From: Paenibacillus silvae
Lineage (GTDB): Bacteria > Bacillota > Bacilli > Paenibacillales > Paenibacillaceae
Direction: 5' to 3'
NCBI RefSeq assembly: GCF_014639235.1
Contig: NZ_BMFU01000002.1
Location: 62,001-126,000, forward strand
DNA length: 64,000 nucleotides
The notes beneath the pieces are model-generated. The model had not been told where the DNA came from and did no database searches. It saw nothing but the letters and a program-made list of their open reading frames with translations. The position numbers were made by a program, and so were the translations under genes. Positions 43,922-51,697 of the stretch are shown here, piece by piece; positions within the stretch are counted from its first letter, which is position 1, and each line of letters opens with the position of its first letter.

Positions 43922-44630
43922 ACAATTACACAAATCTTATGGAAAAAATGATGTCCTGAAGGGAATTGACGTATCCATCGCCAAAGGTGAGGTTGTTGTG
44001 GTAATCGGTCCTTCCGGTTCAGGGAAAAGTACGTTTCTGCGCTGTCTGAACCTGCTGGAGCAGCCAACCTCAGGTCAGATTGAATTCGAGGGTGTGTCGA
44101 TTACTGACCCCAAGCATAATATCAACGCAACTCGTGAGAAGATGGGCATGGTGTTCCAGCATTTTAATCTGTTCCCACATAAAACGGTGCTGCAAAACAT
44201 CACAATAGCTCCAATTAAGGTGAAGAAGCAATCGACGGAGGAAGCCAACAAAATTGCCGAGGATCTTCTAAAGACGGTCGGTTTGGCTGACAAAAAAGAG
44301 GTATATCCCAATCAGCTGTCTGGTGGACAAAAGCAGCGGATTGCGATTGCAAGAGCACTGGCCATGCAGCCGCATGTAATGCTGTTTGATGAGCCTACAT
44401 CAGCTCTGGACCCTGAGATGGTTGGAGAGGTGCTGGAAGTTATGAAGCGACTGGCCGAAGGTGGCATGACGATGGTGATTGTTACACATGAGATGGGCTT
44501 TGCGCGTGAGGTGGGTGACCGCATCCTGTTCATGGACGGCGGAATTATTGTTGAAGAAGGCACACCTGATGAGGTGTTTGGCGCTCCCAAGCATCCACGG
44601 ACCCGTGATTTTCTTGCAAAAGTTCTCTGA
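43902..44630 (+). CDS. Polar amino acid ABC transporter ATPase (GlnQ-like)
   Basis: 242 residues. Complete ABC ATPase: Walker A GPSGSGKST (residues 34-42), Q-loop MVFQHFNLFPHKTVLQN, signature LSGGQKQRIAIARALAM (about 138), Walker B VMLFDEPTSALDPE and the H-loop His in VIVTHEMGFARE. The pattern is typical of GlnQ/HisP. The GTG start lies within the end of the fused permease gene, with AAGGAAG upstream. It energises amino acid import. Confidence 0.95.
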   Translation: MQVIDVRQLHKSYGKNDVLKGIDVSIAKGEVVVVIGPSGSGKSTFLRCLNLLEQPTSGQIEFEGVSITDPKHNINATREKMGMVFQHFNLFPHKTVLQNITIAPIKVKKQSTEEANKIAEDLLKTVGLADKKEVYPNQLSGGQKQRIAIARALAMQPHVMLFDEPTSALDPEMVGEVLEVMKRLAEGGMTMVIVTHEMGFAREVGDRILFMDGGIIVEEGTPDEVFGAPKHPRTRDFLAKVL

Positions 44631-44653
44631 TTGATTTTATACTTTAATGGAAT

Positions 44654-44693
44654 CAAAGCGTTATCGACCTGATGTGTCGGTAACGCTTTTTTT
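44654..44693 (+). terminator. Terminator of the amino acid transporter operon
   Basis: AAAGCGTTA pairs with TAACGCTTT, extended by CG pairs, then seven T. Confidence 0.88.
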
Positions 44694-44863
44694 AATTTTT
44701 GATCAAGAAATGTAACGTTTCTGTTACCTGGTGACTAATGGAAAATACCGGGGAAGAGCTATTAATTAGTAAATTTCTTATGAAAAGCAGACTGGATATG
44801 GCTGTTGAATCGCAAAATGGTAACATTTACTACAGCCCATGGTTACAAAATTGTGATATATTG

Positions 44864-45036
44864 AATGCGGCCGAAATTTCCGGAGAGGAAATGCGGGGGA
44901 TGTAACAATGCAGTTGTCCTGTCATATGGATAGCACACTGCTAGGGGTGAATTAGGAATACATAATGCATCAGCATGTTTAGTACAGCCTATAGGGTGGG
45001 TTCCTCCATCCGAATCCGACAGCTAACTTCGCAGGC
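44864..45036 (+). promoter_or_regulatory. c-di-AMP riboswitch (ydaO/yuaA leader)
   Basis: Conserved blocks of the ydaO-type aptamer occur in order: GCCGAAATTTCCGG with GGAGAGG (about 44869), GGGGGATGTAAC, TAGGGGTGAATTAGGA (about 44942), a variable stem with CTATAGGGTGGGTTCC, and the strongly conserved ATCCGAATCCGACAGCTAAC followed by TTCGCAGGC (to about 45035). In Firmicutes this element senses c-di-AMP and usually turns off cell-wall hydrolases and K+ transporters. The gene downstream is a LysM/3D cell-wall protein, a classical target. Confidence 0.92.
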
Positions 45037-45054
45037 ATAATGAGGAGGAAGACC

Positions 45055-45726
45055 ATGTTTAACCACAAACGCATATCAAAAGCAGCCATCGCACTAATGA
45101 CATCCGTTTTATTGATTCAAGCTGTTCCCGCTCACGCAGAATCTGTACATGTCGCCAAAGAGGGAGATACGTTCTTTACGTTATCGAAGCAATATGGCGT
45201 TTCCACAGACAAATTAATGAATGCCAATAAAAACATTTCACCATATAACATCTATGGCGGTTTGAAAATTACGATTCCAGGGCAGGAAAATAAAGCAGCA
45301 GCGGCACCAGCACAGATGAAAGCTCAAGAAAATACGGTTAAAGCTGCCAGCCTGGATGTGAATGCCGAGAATAAAGTTGTACAGGCCTGGGGTAAAACCT
45401 TTGATTATAGCAAAACCATCAATGTGAAGGCCACAGCATACTCTGCTGATGCTTCTGAAAATGGAGGATGGGGTGCTGTCGATTATTTCGGCAATCCGCT
45501 GGAGCTTGGAACCATTGCGGTAGATCCAAAGGTCATTCCTTTTGGCACGAAAGTGCTGGTAACGGGTCATTCACATCCGGGGCTGCCAAAGCAAGCCTTC
45601 GTAGCTACGGCACTGGATGCAGGGAGCGCGATTAAAGGCAATCGGATTGATATTTTCATTCCGGGCAGCAAGCAGTTTGTAAATTCATTTGGTTTTCAGG
45701 ATGTTGAGCTTTACGTTTTAAAGTAG
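45055..45726 (+). CDS. Secreted LysM and 3D-domain cell-wall protein
   Basis: 223 residues. Signal peptide (1-28, ending AHAES), one LysM peptidoglycan-binding module (about 30-75, VAKEGDTFFTLSKQYGVSTD to ITIPG), a linker, and a C-terminal 3D domain (about 125-222) with ATAYSADASENGG, TIAVDPKVIPFGTKV and DAGSAIKGNRIDIF carrying the conserved Asp residues. 3D domains are found in lytic transglycosylase-like wall proteins such as YocH/YuiC. ATG at 45055 follows GAGGAGG; an ATG at 45040 would leave no site. Under the c-di-AMP riboswitch, so wall remodelling is tied to osmotic or turgor signalling. Confidence 0.92.
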   Translation: MFNHKRISKAAIALMTSVLLIQAVPAHAESVHVAKEGDTFFTLSKQYGVSTDKLMNANKNISPYNIYGGLKITIPGQENKAAAAPAQMKAQENTVKAASLDVNAENKVVQAWGKTFDYSKTINVKATAYSADASENGGWGAVDYFGNPLELGTIAVDPKVIPFGTKVLVTGHSHPGLPKQAFVATALDAGSAIKGNRIDIFIPGSKQFVNSFGFQDVELYVLK

Positions 45727-45799
45727 TTGCTTGATTAATGGACTTGATTCTGGATGTATTAATGATTAAAGCTAATAAAATTGAATAACAAACAGATAC

Positions 45800-45857
45800 A
45801 GGGTGTTCTTAGGTGTTATCATGATGTGTGGTCATGTTAATGCCAAGGAACACCCTA
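45800..45857. terminator. Hairpin between convergent 3D-protein and deacetylase genes
   Basis: AGGGTGTTC-TTAGG pairs with CC-AA-GGAACACCCT around a long loop. T tail is weak on both sides, so termination is plausible but not certain. Confidence 0.5.
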
Positions 45858-45878
45858 TTTATTTGCAGTGAGCTATAT

Positions 45879-46691
45879 TTACTGCTTTTCCTTTGATAGC
45901 TTCAGCATTTCATCCAAAGTAACGAGATCATATCCTTGATTCCGCAGTTCCTCAATCACTTCAGGTAAAGCTTCAACGGTTCCTTTGAGATTGGACCCTG
46001 TGCCGCCTCCGGCATGCTGCAGTACGATGGAGCCAGGTTTGACCGCAGCAAGAATGTTATGTTTCACTTTCTCTTTCGGAAGACCCTTCCAATCCAGAGA
46101 ATCAACATTCCAGTTGACGATGCTGTAACGCTGCTTTCGAGCCCAGCGAAGCTGTTCCTCATTAATATCTCCATATGGGGGGCGAATCATTTTTGGCGTG
46201 TATCCGGTCAGACGCTGGATGATGTCTCCAGTACGTAAAATTTGCCTGCGAAAAGCGGTCATGGATAACTTGCTGAATTCAGGATGATTATAGCTGTGAT
46301 TGCCTATAACATGCCCTTCCTTCACCATACGTTTTACCAGATCCGGATGTTTCTCGGCCCGGCTGCCTACCACAAAAAATGTTGCGCGCACCTTGTATTT
46401 TTTTAATACATCCAGCACCTGACCGGTAAATCGCGGATCGGGAACGTCATCGAAAGTAAGCGCAACCTGCTTGGTGGAAGGGCCGTTTGTTTTGAAGGTG
46501 TCCGCATATTTCTGCCGCAGTTGTCCCAAGGTCAGCTGCTCTTCTCCGGTATCCGAAGTGGATGCAGGGGTATGTGACTGTTTTTCAGTGCCTTCTGTTG
46601 ACACATAAGCATGAGCAGGAGAAAGCGGCAAAGCTCCTAAACACATAACCGTGATAAACATAAGCATAAGCATGATGAGGCGTAAACGCAT
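45879..46691 (-). CDS. Secreted polysaccharide deacetylase
   Basis: 270 residues. Signal peptide (1-28, ending AHAY) and a NodB-homology domain. Metal and catalytic motifs: ALTFDDVPDP (Asp pair about residue 77), GNHSYNHPEF (two His, about 130), RPPYG (about 168), VDSLDW and the last motif IVLQHAGGG. The family removes N-acetyl groups from peptidoglycan or chitin-type oligosaccharides. The set of catalytic residues appears complete, with V instead of G after the Asp pair. ATG with GGAGG upstream on the minus strand. Convergent with the LysM/3D gene. Confidence 0.92.
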   Translation of the reverse strand: MRLRLIMLMLMFITVMCLGALPLSPAHAYVSTEGTEKQSHTPASTSDTGEEQLTLGQLRQKYADTFKTNGPSTKQVALTFDDVPDPRFTGQVLDVLKKYKVRATFFVVGSRAEKHPDLVKRMVKEGHVIGNHSYNHPEFSKLSMTAFRRQILRTGDIIQRLTGYTPKMIRPPYGDINEEQLRWARKQRYSIVNWNVDSLDWKGLPKEKVKHNILAAVKPGSIVLQHAGGGTGSNLKGTVEALPEVIEELRNQGYDLVTLDEMLKLSKEKQ

Positions 46692-46846
46692 ATGTAACGG
46701 CCTCCTTTTTCAGAAATGACGTTCTCTATGGTATGCCCTGTGACAGGGGCTTTTATGCGTGTGTGAGAAGTCTCATTGCACAGTAGACGTCTAGAAAGTC
46801 ATAATTCCACCATATATCACATATAGAGAAGGACAGGTGGAGTGGG

Positions 46847-47224
46847 ATGAATACATATGATTTGAAATCCATTCGAGTAGAGGTTGTTGAAGCCGGAATA
46901 GACAAAGTATTTCTGGTTACTGGCGGGCAAGCTCATATCGGAGCTGTATCGACCTTTTATTTGGAGCAGGAGCGCATTAGCGGTACGACGGTGCACATCC
47001 CGGGCCATAAGGAGCAGGAGCTATGTGAGCGGCTTGCCCGAAAGGCAGCACTTCAATTAAAGGTTACCGTTACGGTAATTATGGGCATTCATTTTGACAG
47101 CATCACACGCATGCAAATCGACGAAATCGTGCACACTGCAGAAAAGCTTATGGACGAACAACTGAGCAGGGCGCCGGAGCAAACGCAGCTGTCCAAGGAA
47201 TTGCAGAAAGAGCAGCCGATCTAA
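46847..47224 (+). CDS. LpdD-like (proteasome assembly chaperone 4-like) domain protein
   Basis: 125 residues, cytoplasmic, no membrane segment. The core FLVTGGQAHIGAVSTFY (residues 22-38) and VHIPGHKEQELCERLARKAA (49-68) match a small family I recall under the names proteasome assembly chaperone 4 or prenylated-flavin chaperone LpdD. No decarboxylase (UbiD/LpdC) gene is next to it, so the chaperone role is uncertain. The polar tail from residue 105 looks disordered. ATG with GGTGGAG upstream. Precedes the PspA cluster by 150 bases but seems to be a separate unit, because a promoter lies in between. Confidence 0.6.
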   Translation: MNTYDLKSIRVEVVEAGIDKVFLVTGGQAHIGAVSTFYLEQERISGTTVHIPGHKEQELCERLARKAALQLKVTVTVIMGIHFDSITRMQIDEIVHTAEKLMDEQLSRAPEQTQLSKELQKEQPI

Positions 47225-47303
47225 CAAAAGAATATAAATAGGATGTAGAAATTGCTTCTGGTAACCAGGCTTTCATCTTGTTTTAATTTTTTTGTGCTAA
47301 AAT

Positions 47304-47329
47304 TGAAACGAGTTACAGAATGCTGCGTA
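47304..47329 (+). promoter_or_regulatory. Sigma-W-type ECF promoter of pspA cluster
   Basis: TGAAAC at 47304-47309 and CGTA at 47326-47329 with a 16-base spacer, exactly the B. subtilis sigma-W consensus, 44 bases before the pspA start. In B. subtilis pspA is a sigma-W gene. Confidence 0.75.
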
Positions 47330-47373
47330 TGTATCTATATATACGATGAACTATCACTAGGAGGAATAACCTA

Positions 47374-48045
47374 ATGTCCATTTTCAAAAGATTACGTGAC
47401 CTGACGATGTCCAATATTAACGCGATTATCGACAAAGCTGAAGATCCAATCAAGATGACCGATCAATATATCCGAGACATGCAAGAAGATCTGGAGGATG
47501 CCGAGAAGGCAGTAGCCGCTCAGATTGCCATTGAGAAAAAGTTCAAGCAGCTGTATGAAGAGCAGGAAGCTCTCGTAAAAAAACGTGAAGAGCAGGCCCA
47601 CACAGCAGCTCGTGCACAGAATATGGATCTGGCGCGCCGGGCATTGGAAGAGAAAAAAGCAGCTGAAGAAAAAATGGTGGAGTACAAAGCCAGCTACGAT
47701 CAGAACAAAGCTTCTGCTGACAATCTTCGGGGCAAACTGGATGAGATGCGTAAACAGCTGACACAAATGAAAAACAAACGCGAAACGCTGGTTGCCCGTT
47801 ACAATGCGGCGAAGGCTCAAACCGAGATCAACAAAGCGCTGAACGGATTCAGCTCTGACACAGCAAGTGCTGGCATGAAACGTATGGAAGAGAAAATGAT
47901 GCAAATGGAAGCTCAGGCGGAAGCCAGCAACGAGATGTCTTCCAAAGGCAAATCACTGGATGAAGAGTTCGAAAAGCTGGGCAAGGATGCCGCAGTTGAA
48001 GACGAACTTGCTGCTCTGATGAAGCAGTACGAGAATAAAAACTAA
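47374..48045 (+). CDS. pspA: PspA/IM30 family membrane-stress protein
   Basis: 223 residues, almost entirely helical coiled coil without Pro-rich breaks: N-terminal amphipathic helix (MSIFKRLRDLTMSNINAIIDKAEDP), then long Glu/Lys/Ala/Gln-rich helices (about 26-185) and a short C-terminal helix. PspA proteins form large ESCRT-III-like assemblies that protect damaged membranes. AGGAGG precedes the ATG. It is the first gene of a cluster with DUF350, DUF4178 and DUF4247 proteins, and an ECF-type promoter lies upstream. A hairpin after the gene may let pspA be made in excess of its neighbours. Confidence 0.92.
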   Translation: MSIFKRLRDLTMSNINAIIDKAEDPIKMTDQYIRDMQEDLEDAEKAVAAQIAIEKKFKQLYEEQEALVKKREEQAHTAARAQNMDLARRALEEKKAAEEKMVEYKASYDQNKASADNLRGKLDEMRKQLTQMKNKRETLVARYNAAKAQTEINKALNGFSSDTASAGMKRMEEKMMQMEAQAEASNEMSSKGKSLDEEFEKLGKDAAVEDELAALMKQYENKN

Positions 48046-48072
48046 ACACCTTGGCAGTCAGCAGGGTTAATC

Positions 48073-48105
48073 AGCGGAGGAGAACAAAGTTTCTCCTTCG
48101 CTTTT
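48073..48105 (+). terminator. Internal attenuator after pspA
   Basis: AGCGGAGGAGAA pairs with TTTCTCCTTCGCT (one mismatch) around CAAAG, then TTTT. Between pspA and the DUF350 gene on the same strand, so probably partial. Confidence 0.65.
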
Positions 48106-48141
48106 AAATGCGAATCATGTTGATAAGTGGAGGCTGTGTAA

Positions 48142-48543
48142 ATGGATTTGAACATTTTGGCGATGCTGGTCTGGACTGCTTCAGGTTCGGTTTTGCTATT
48201 TTTGCTGATGTACGTGGATTCACTCTTTACGAAGTATAAAGATTTTGCCGAGGTGAAAGCCGGCAACATGGCTGTAACCACGCGTATGGTTATGAAGCTG
48301 TTCGCACAAGGGTACGTGCTTGCAACATCGATCTCAACGGCTGGACATCTTGGGGAAGCACTTCTTGTTTCTGTGGTTTCCTTTGTTATTCTGTTGATTC
48401 TGGAAAGTATTGTTCATTTCGTCATTCGCAGATGGGCTGCTTTGGATCTGGATACAGGGATACAGCAGGGCAAAACGGGATATGGACTTTTCTCAGGCGC
48501 TTTACATATCGTGGGCGCACTGATTATTGCAGCTTGTCTATAA
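48142..48543 (+). CDS. DUF350 family membrane protein
   Basis: 133 residues with four predicted membrane helices (about 4-26, 48-70, 72-95 and 112-132) and short loops. The pattern and its position between PspA and DUF4178 agree with the DUF350/YjfL family, which is found with PspA paralogs in several phyla, for example E. coli yjfIJKLM. The biochemical role is unknown. GGAGG lies upstream of the ATG. Confidence 0.75.
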   Translation: MDLNILAMLVWTASGSVLLFLLMYVDSLFTKYKDFAEVKAGNMAVTTRMVMKLFAQGYVLATSISTAGHLGEALLVSVVSFVILLILESIVHFVIRRWAALDLDTGIQQGKTGYGLFSGALHIVGALIIAACL

Positions 48544-48566
48544 GATAAGGAACAGGAGTAATTGGC

Positions 48567-49073
48567 ATGAGTGTATGGAAACGCATTAAAGGAATACTAG
48601 CTAAACCTGAACCGCCTAAGGCAGAGAAAACGATGCTTCAGCTCGAACCTGGCGATATCTGTGAAGTGTCCCTCATTACGTACGAAGTTGTAGGCAGGGT
48701 GCAGAATCGGGCACGTAATGCCGTCGTGCTTACATTGCAGGATGGCAGTTCATTCCGGTATTTGCATGTGGAAGAGCGGGAAATCACTCGTTATGCTCTG
48801 TACATTCCTATTGACGGCAGGCTTGATGCTCCAGATGAAGTGCCGACCATTCTTGAGCTGGATGATCATGTGTATCATCTGGAGGAGGAGTATGGGGGAA
48901 TGGTTCAAACGGTGGGCAGAACACCTTATGGTCAGGCTGGCGAACAGCTGGTATGGCAGTATCAATCGGATGATAACAAACTTCTTCGTGTGGAATGGCA
49001 AGACAGAAGGTTTAACCTGTATGAGGGTGAGTCCATTCTTCCTGCGGATATCAAAGTGATTCGTTCGAACTAG
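48567..49073 (+). CDS. DUF4178 domain protein
   Basis: 168 residues, soluble. Begins with an amphipathic, basic segment (MSVWKRIKGILAKPEPPK) similar in character to that of PspA, followed by a beta-rich domain with LQLEPGDICEVSLITYEVVGRV and LRVEWQDRRFNLYEGESI, typical of DUF4178. Family members are linked to PspA-type stress clusters; function unknown. AGGAGT upstream of the ATG. Tightly packed between the DUF350 and DUF4247 genes. Confidence 0.72.
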   Translation: MSVWKRIKGILAKPEPPKAEKTMLQLEPGDICEVSLITYEVVGRVQNRARNAVVLTLQDGSSFRYLHVEEREITRYALYIPIDGRLDAPDEVPTILELDDHVYHLEEEYGGMVQTVGRTPYGQAGEQLVWQYQSDDNKLLRVEWQDRRFNLYEGESILPADIKVIRSN

Positions 49074-49084
49074 GAGAGGTTCCA

Positions 49085-49834
49085 ATGAAAAAACGCTTGG
49101 CACATGGATTAAAACTAATGCTGGTCCTCAGCCTTGTGATGTCTCTGCTGTCTGCGTGCGGGGCAGCCCCTTCGGTTCAGGAGAACTACCCGCTTGAATC
49201 GGTCAGCGGCAGCGGCCAGTCCACATCTTATGTGTACCGTGCTGCCGATCGCACCGTGCCAGAGGTTGCTCAGGAGCTTTCCGATCAGCGGAAGCCGGAT
49301 CAAATCTCTGCCGAGAGCACGGAGCGAATGTTCCTGGTATATTCCGATCAATATTACCACCTGCAGCAGGACCCCAAGAAACCGGAAGATACACTGGTTG
49401 AGGTGGATTCCAAGGAATATGTTCGGCAGAACTACAGCTCTTCCTTTTTACAAGGGTATCTGACAGCAACGCTAATCGGTAATCTGTTTGATACTTTCGG
49501 GGGGCGCGGGTCTGGCAACTATCGGGGTTATACAGAACGTGATACGTATAAACCGAGCGCCGGATCATACCGGGCACCTACGAGCAATGATAAAAAACTG
49601 GCTCCGCCACTCACCGTTGAACGCAAAGGTTCAATTACAAGACGTGGAAGTGACAAGGATACAAGCGTTGGTTCTGGCGGCGGTTTGTTTGACCGAAAGA
49701 AAGATCAGAGCAGAGGCAGCATCGATCGTAACAAAAGCAGCGGCGGCTTGGGTGGTTTGTTTGATTCTCCGAAAAAATCCTATAAAAAGCCAAAAACCCG
49801 CGTTGGCGGCGGCCGGATTATGAGGCGAAGATGA
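49085..49834 (+). CDS. DUF4247-type lipoprotein
   Basis: 249 residues. Lipoprotein signal peptide with lipobox LLSACG (Cys about residue 22). The first exported part (25-130) has YVYRAADRTVPEVAQELSD and ERMFLVYSDQYYHLQQDP; the second half is Gly/Ser/Arg/Lys-rich and probably disordered, ending in a strongly basic tail (GGGRIMRRR). DUF4247 proteins accompany DUF4178 and PspA in Bacillales. It may be the outside partner of the DUF350 membrane protein, which is inference. GGAGAGG upstream of the ATG; 11 bases after the DUF4178 stop. Confidence 0.72.
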   Translation: MKKRLAHGLKLMLVLSLVMSLLSACGAAPSVQENYPLESVSGSGQSTSYVYRAADRTVPEVAQELSDQRKPDQISAESTERMFLVYSDQYYHLQQDPKKPEDTLVEVDSKEYVRQNYSSSFLQGYLTATLIGNLFDTFGGRGSGNYRGYTERDTYKPSAGSYRAPTSNDKKLAPPLTVERKGSITRRGSDKDTSVGSGGGLFDRKKDQSRGSIDRNKSSGGLGGLFDSPKKSYKKPKTRVGGGRIMRRR

Positions 49835-49888
49835 CGGTCTGAGACCAGGCGGCTGAAGATGAGAACCAGCATAAAGCTAAGAGCAAAA

Positions 49889-49951
49889 TAAGGAACAGTA
49901 ACATGGTGAGCTGACAAAGGTGTCAGCAGGCATCGTGTTACTGTTTTTTTA
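49889..49951. terminator. Terminator of the PspA cluster
   Basis: Outer stem AACAGTAACA/TGTTACTGTT and inner stem GCTGACA/TGTCAGC, followed by seven T on the plus strand. It may also serve the convergent HNH gene. Confidence 0.85.
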
Positions 49952-50245
49952 TGTTTTGCGGACGTGATGAGACTTCCGTACACGAGGTATCGTGGAAGCG
50001 GGTTGTTTACGTATCCAGCGCAGGTAGGGAACGATACGCTCATCTGACCGCAGTGCCTCCAGTGTGGTCAGACCGAGTGTGATCAAATCACGATTGGTGT
50101 ATAACGAGTGAATCTGCTTATGACAAGGGATGCATAGATTGGCTGTAGGCAGAAATGTACCGCCCATCTCCTTCGGAGTCAGATGATGCACCGTTGTTTC
50201 GACGGGCTCTCTACCGCATAACTCACAATGATTGCTCATATTCAT
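49949..50245 (-). CDS. Small HNH-domain protein
   Basis: 98 residues: zinc-type Cys pair CELCG (about residue 7), HHLTPKEMGG with the HNH His pair (about 20), LPTANLCIPCHKQIHSLYT (Asn, second Cys pair and the last His) and a basic C-terminal part. This is a stand-alone HNH nuclease-like protein of the kind often found singly in Firmicute chromosomes. No intron, restriction or toxin partner is adjacent. ATG at 50245 has AGGAGG eight bases upstream; a GTG at 50254 would overlap that site. Function unknown. Confidence 0.82.
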   Translation of the reverse strand: MNMSNHCELCGREPVETTVHHLTPKEMGGTFLPTANLCIPCHKQIHSLYTNRDLITLGLTTLEALRSDERIVPYLRWIRKQPASTIPRVRKSHHVRKT

Positions 50246-50395
50246 GGGACCCACCTCCTGTTAACGAATGCTATTATGTGCAGTAAGATCGTTTTTCATT
50301 TTGGCGTGGGATACAGTGAGGTATCGACTTGTCATCTACCCGTATTCGGGATACACTTTCTTAAATGAGATCACCACTTCAGGAGGTACTTTACA

Positions 50396-51691
50396 GTGAA
50401 ACCAAGTTCGCATTCCTATGAGATGAGCACCGCAAAATTCCAGCGTACAGCTGTACAAGTACATGAGGCACAGGCCAGAATTGCTTCCCATGTTGCAACA
50501 GGCCGGATCGAATATGTTTCCCTTGCAGATGCGCACGGGCGCACGTTGGCCAATAGCATTACAGCACCACATGCATATCCTTTTTTCCGCAGATCAGGTA
50601 TGGATGGTTTTGCGATTCAAAGCACAGATACTCTCCAGGCTGGAAGTGAGCATCAAGTGTGGTTCCGTGTAATTGACGAGATTCCGTGCGGATACACTTC
50701 TGAACATATCATTACACCCGGAACAGCAGCCAGAATCATGACAGGGGCACAAGTGCCGGAAGGTGCGGACGCCGTAGTGATGATGGAGATGACCGAAAGC
50801 AAACAGGAGCAAGGTGAGCACTGGATTGCTTTGAAACGTCAGATTCAGGCGGGAGCGAATATTACCCCGATCGGGCTGGAGGTTCAGGAGGGGCAGCTGC
50901 TGCTTGAAGCGGGCACGGTAATCGGGGCAGGTGAACAGTCTGTGCTGGCGACATTTGGGCTAGCCGATGTACCTGTGTTTGAGCGCCCGAAGGTGGCAAT
51001 TTTTGCAACAGGAACCGAACTACTTGAAGTGCATGAGCCGCTGCAGCCCGGCCGGATACGGAACAGTAACAGTTATATGCTGCGTTCTCTTGTGGTTGAA
51101 GCGGGTGGAGAGCCAGTGATGTACGGAGCGATTGCCGATGATGTGAACACAGCAAGAGCCAAGCTGGAGGAAGCGATCCGCGACAATGATTTGGTTGTTA
51201 CAACAGGTGGTGTGTCTGTAGGCGATTACGATATTATGGGGGAGCTTGTGCTAGAAGAGCAGATGCAGATGCTTTTTAATAAAGTCACCATGAGACCCGG
51301 AAGCGTGACCACGGCTGCCGTTTATAAGAACAAGCTATTATTTGCATTATCAGGTAATCCGGGGGCCTGTTTTGTCGGTTTTAATCTGTTTGTTCGACCG
51401 ACTCTGCGTGCGATGCAGGCGGATGCTCAACCTTATCTGGAGGAATGGACGGCAATTCTGCAGGATGGCTACGATAAAGTCAACAATTTCACACGTTTTG
51501 TACGCGGACGTACGATCATTCGTGATGGCAAAGTCTACGCTGTGCCGGCTGCTGCTCGTGTAGATGAATCCAGCGTCATGATCACGATTAAAGATAGCGA
51601 TTGTCTGATTGTTGTTCCACCTGAGAAAAAAGGCATTGCCGCAGGAGAACAAGTGACCATCCTCAGGCTTCCCGCCGGGCAAGCGAGGTAG
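50396..51691 (+). CDS. moeA: Molybdopterin molybdenumtransferase MoeA
   Basis: 431 residues. Inserts molybdenum into molybdopterin. Motifs: FFRRSGMDGFAI (about residues 62-73), RIMTGAQVPEGADAVVMME (about 112-130), VAIFATGTELLE (about 200), VVTTGGVSVGDYDIM (about 263) and LFALSGNPGACFVGFNLFVRP (about 318). GTG start with AGGAGGT upstream. Followed after three bases by mobB. No other molybdenum cofactor gene lies in the window. Confidence 0.94.
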   Translation: MKPSSHSYEMSTAKFQRTAVQVHEAQARIASHVATGRIEYVSLADAHGRTLANSITAPHAYPFFRRSGMDGFAIQSTDTLQAGSEHQVWFRVIDEIPCGYTSEHIITPGTAARIMTGAQVPEGADAVVMMEMTESKQEQGEHWIALKRQIQAGANITPIGLEVQEGQLLLEAGTVIGAGEQSVLATFGLADVPVFERPKVAIFATGTELLEVHEPLQPGRIRNSNSYMLRSLVVEAGGEPVMYGAIADDVNTARAKLEEAIRDNDLVVTTGGVSVGDYDIMGELVLEEQMQMLFNKVTMRPGSVTTAAVYKNKLLFALSGNPGACFVGFNLFVRPTLRAMQADAQPYLEEWTAILQDGYDKVNNFTRFVRGRTIIRDGKVYAVPAAARVDESSVMITIKDSDCLIVVPPEKKGIAAGEQVTILRLPAGQAR

Positions 51692-51697
51692 CTGGTG

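Larger units (their letters stand above)
44631..45054. other. Spacer with terminator and riboswitch leader
   Basis: No protein gene. Contains the transporter terminator (44654-44693), a presumed promoter region for the downstream transcript (not resolved by eye), and the c-di-AMP riboswitch. Confidence 0.7.

Noticed and set aside
49949..50245. HNH protein as homing endonuclease or part of a restriction system
   Set aside because: No intron, intein or methyltransferase is adjacent; stand-alone small HNH genes are common in Firmicutes.
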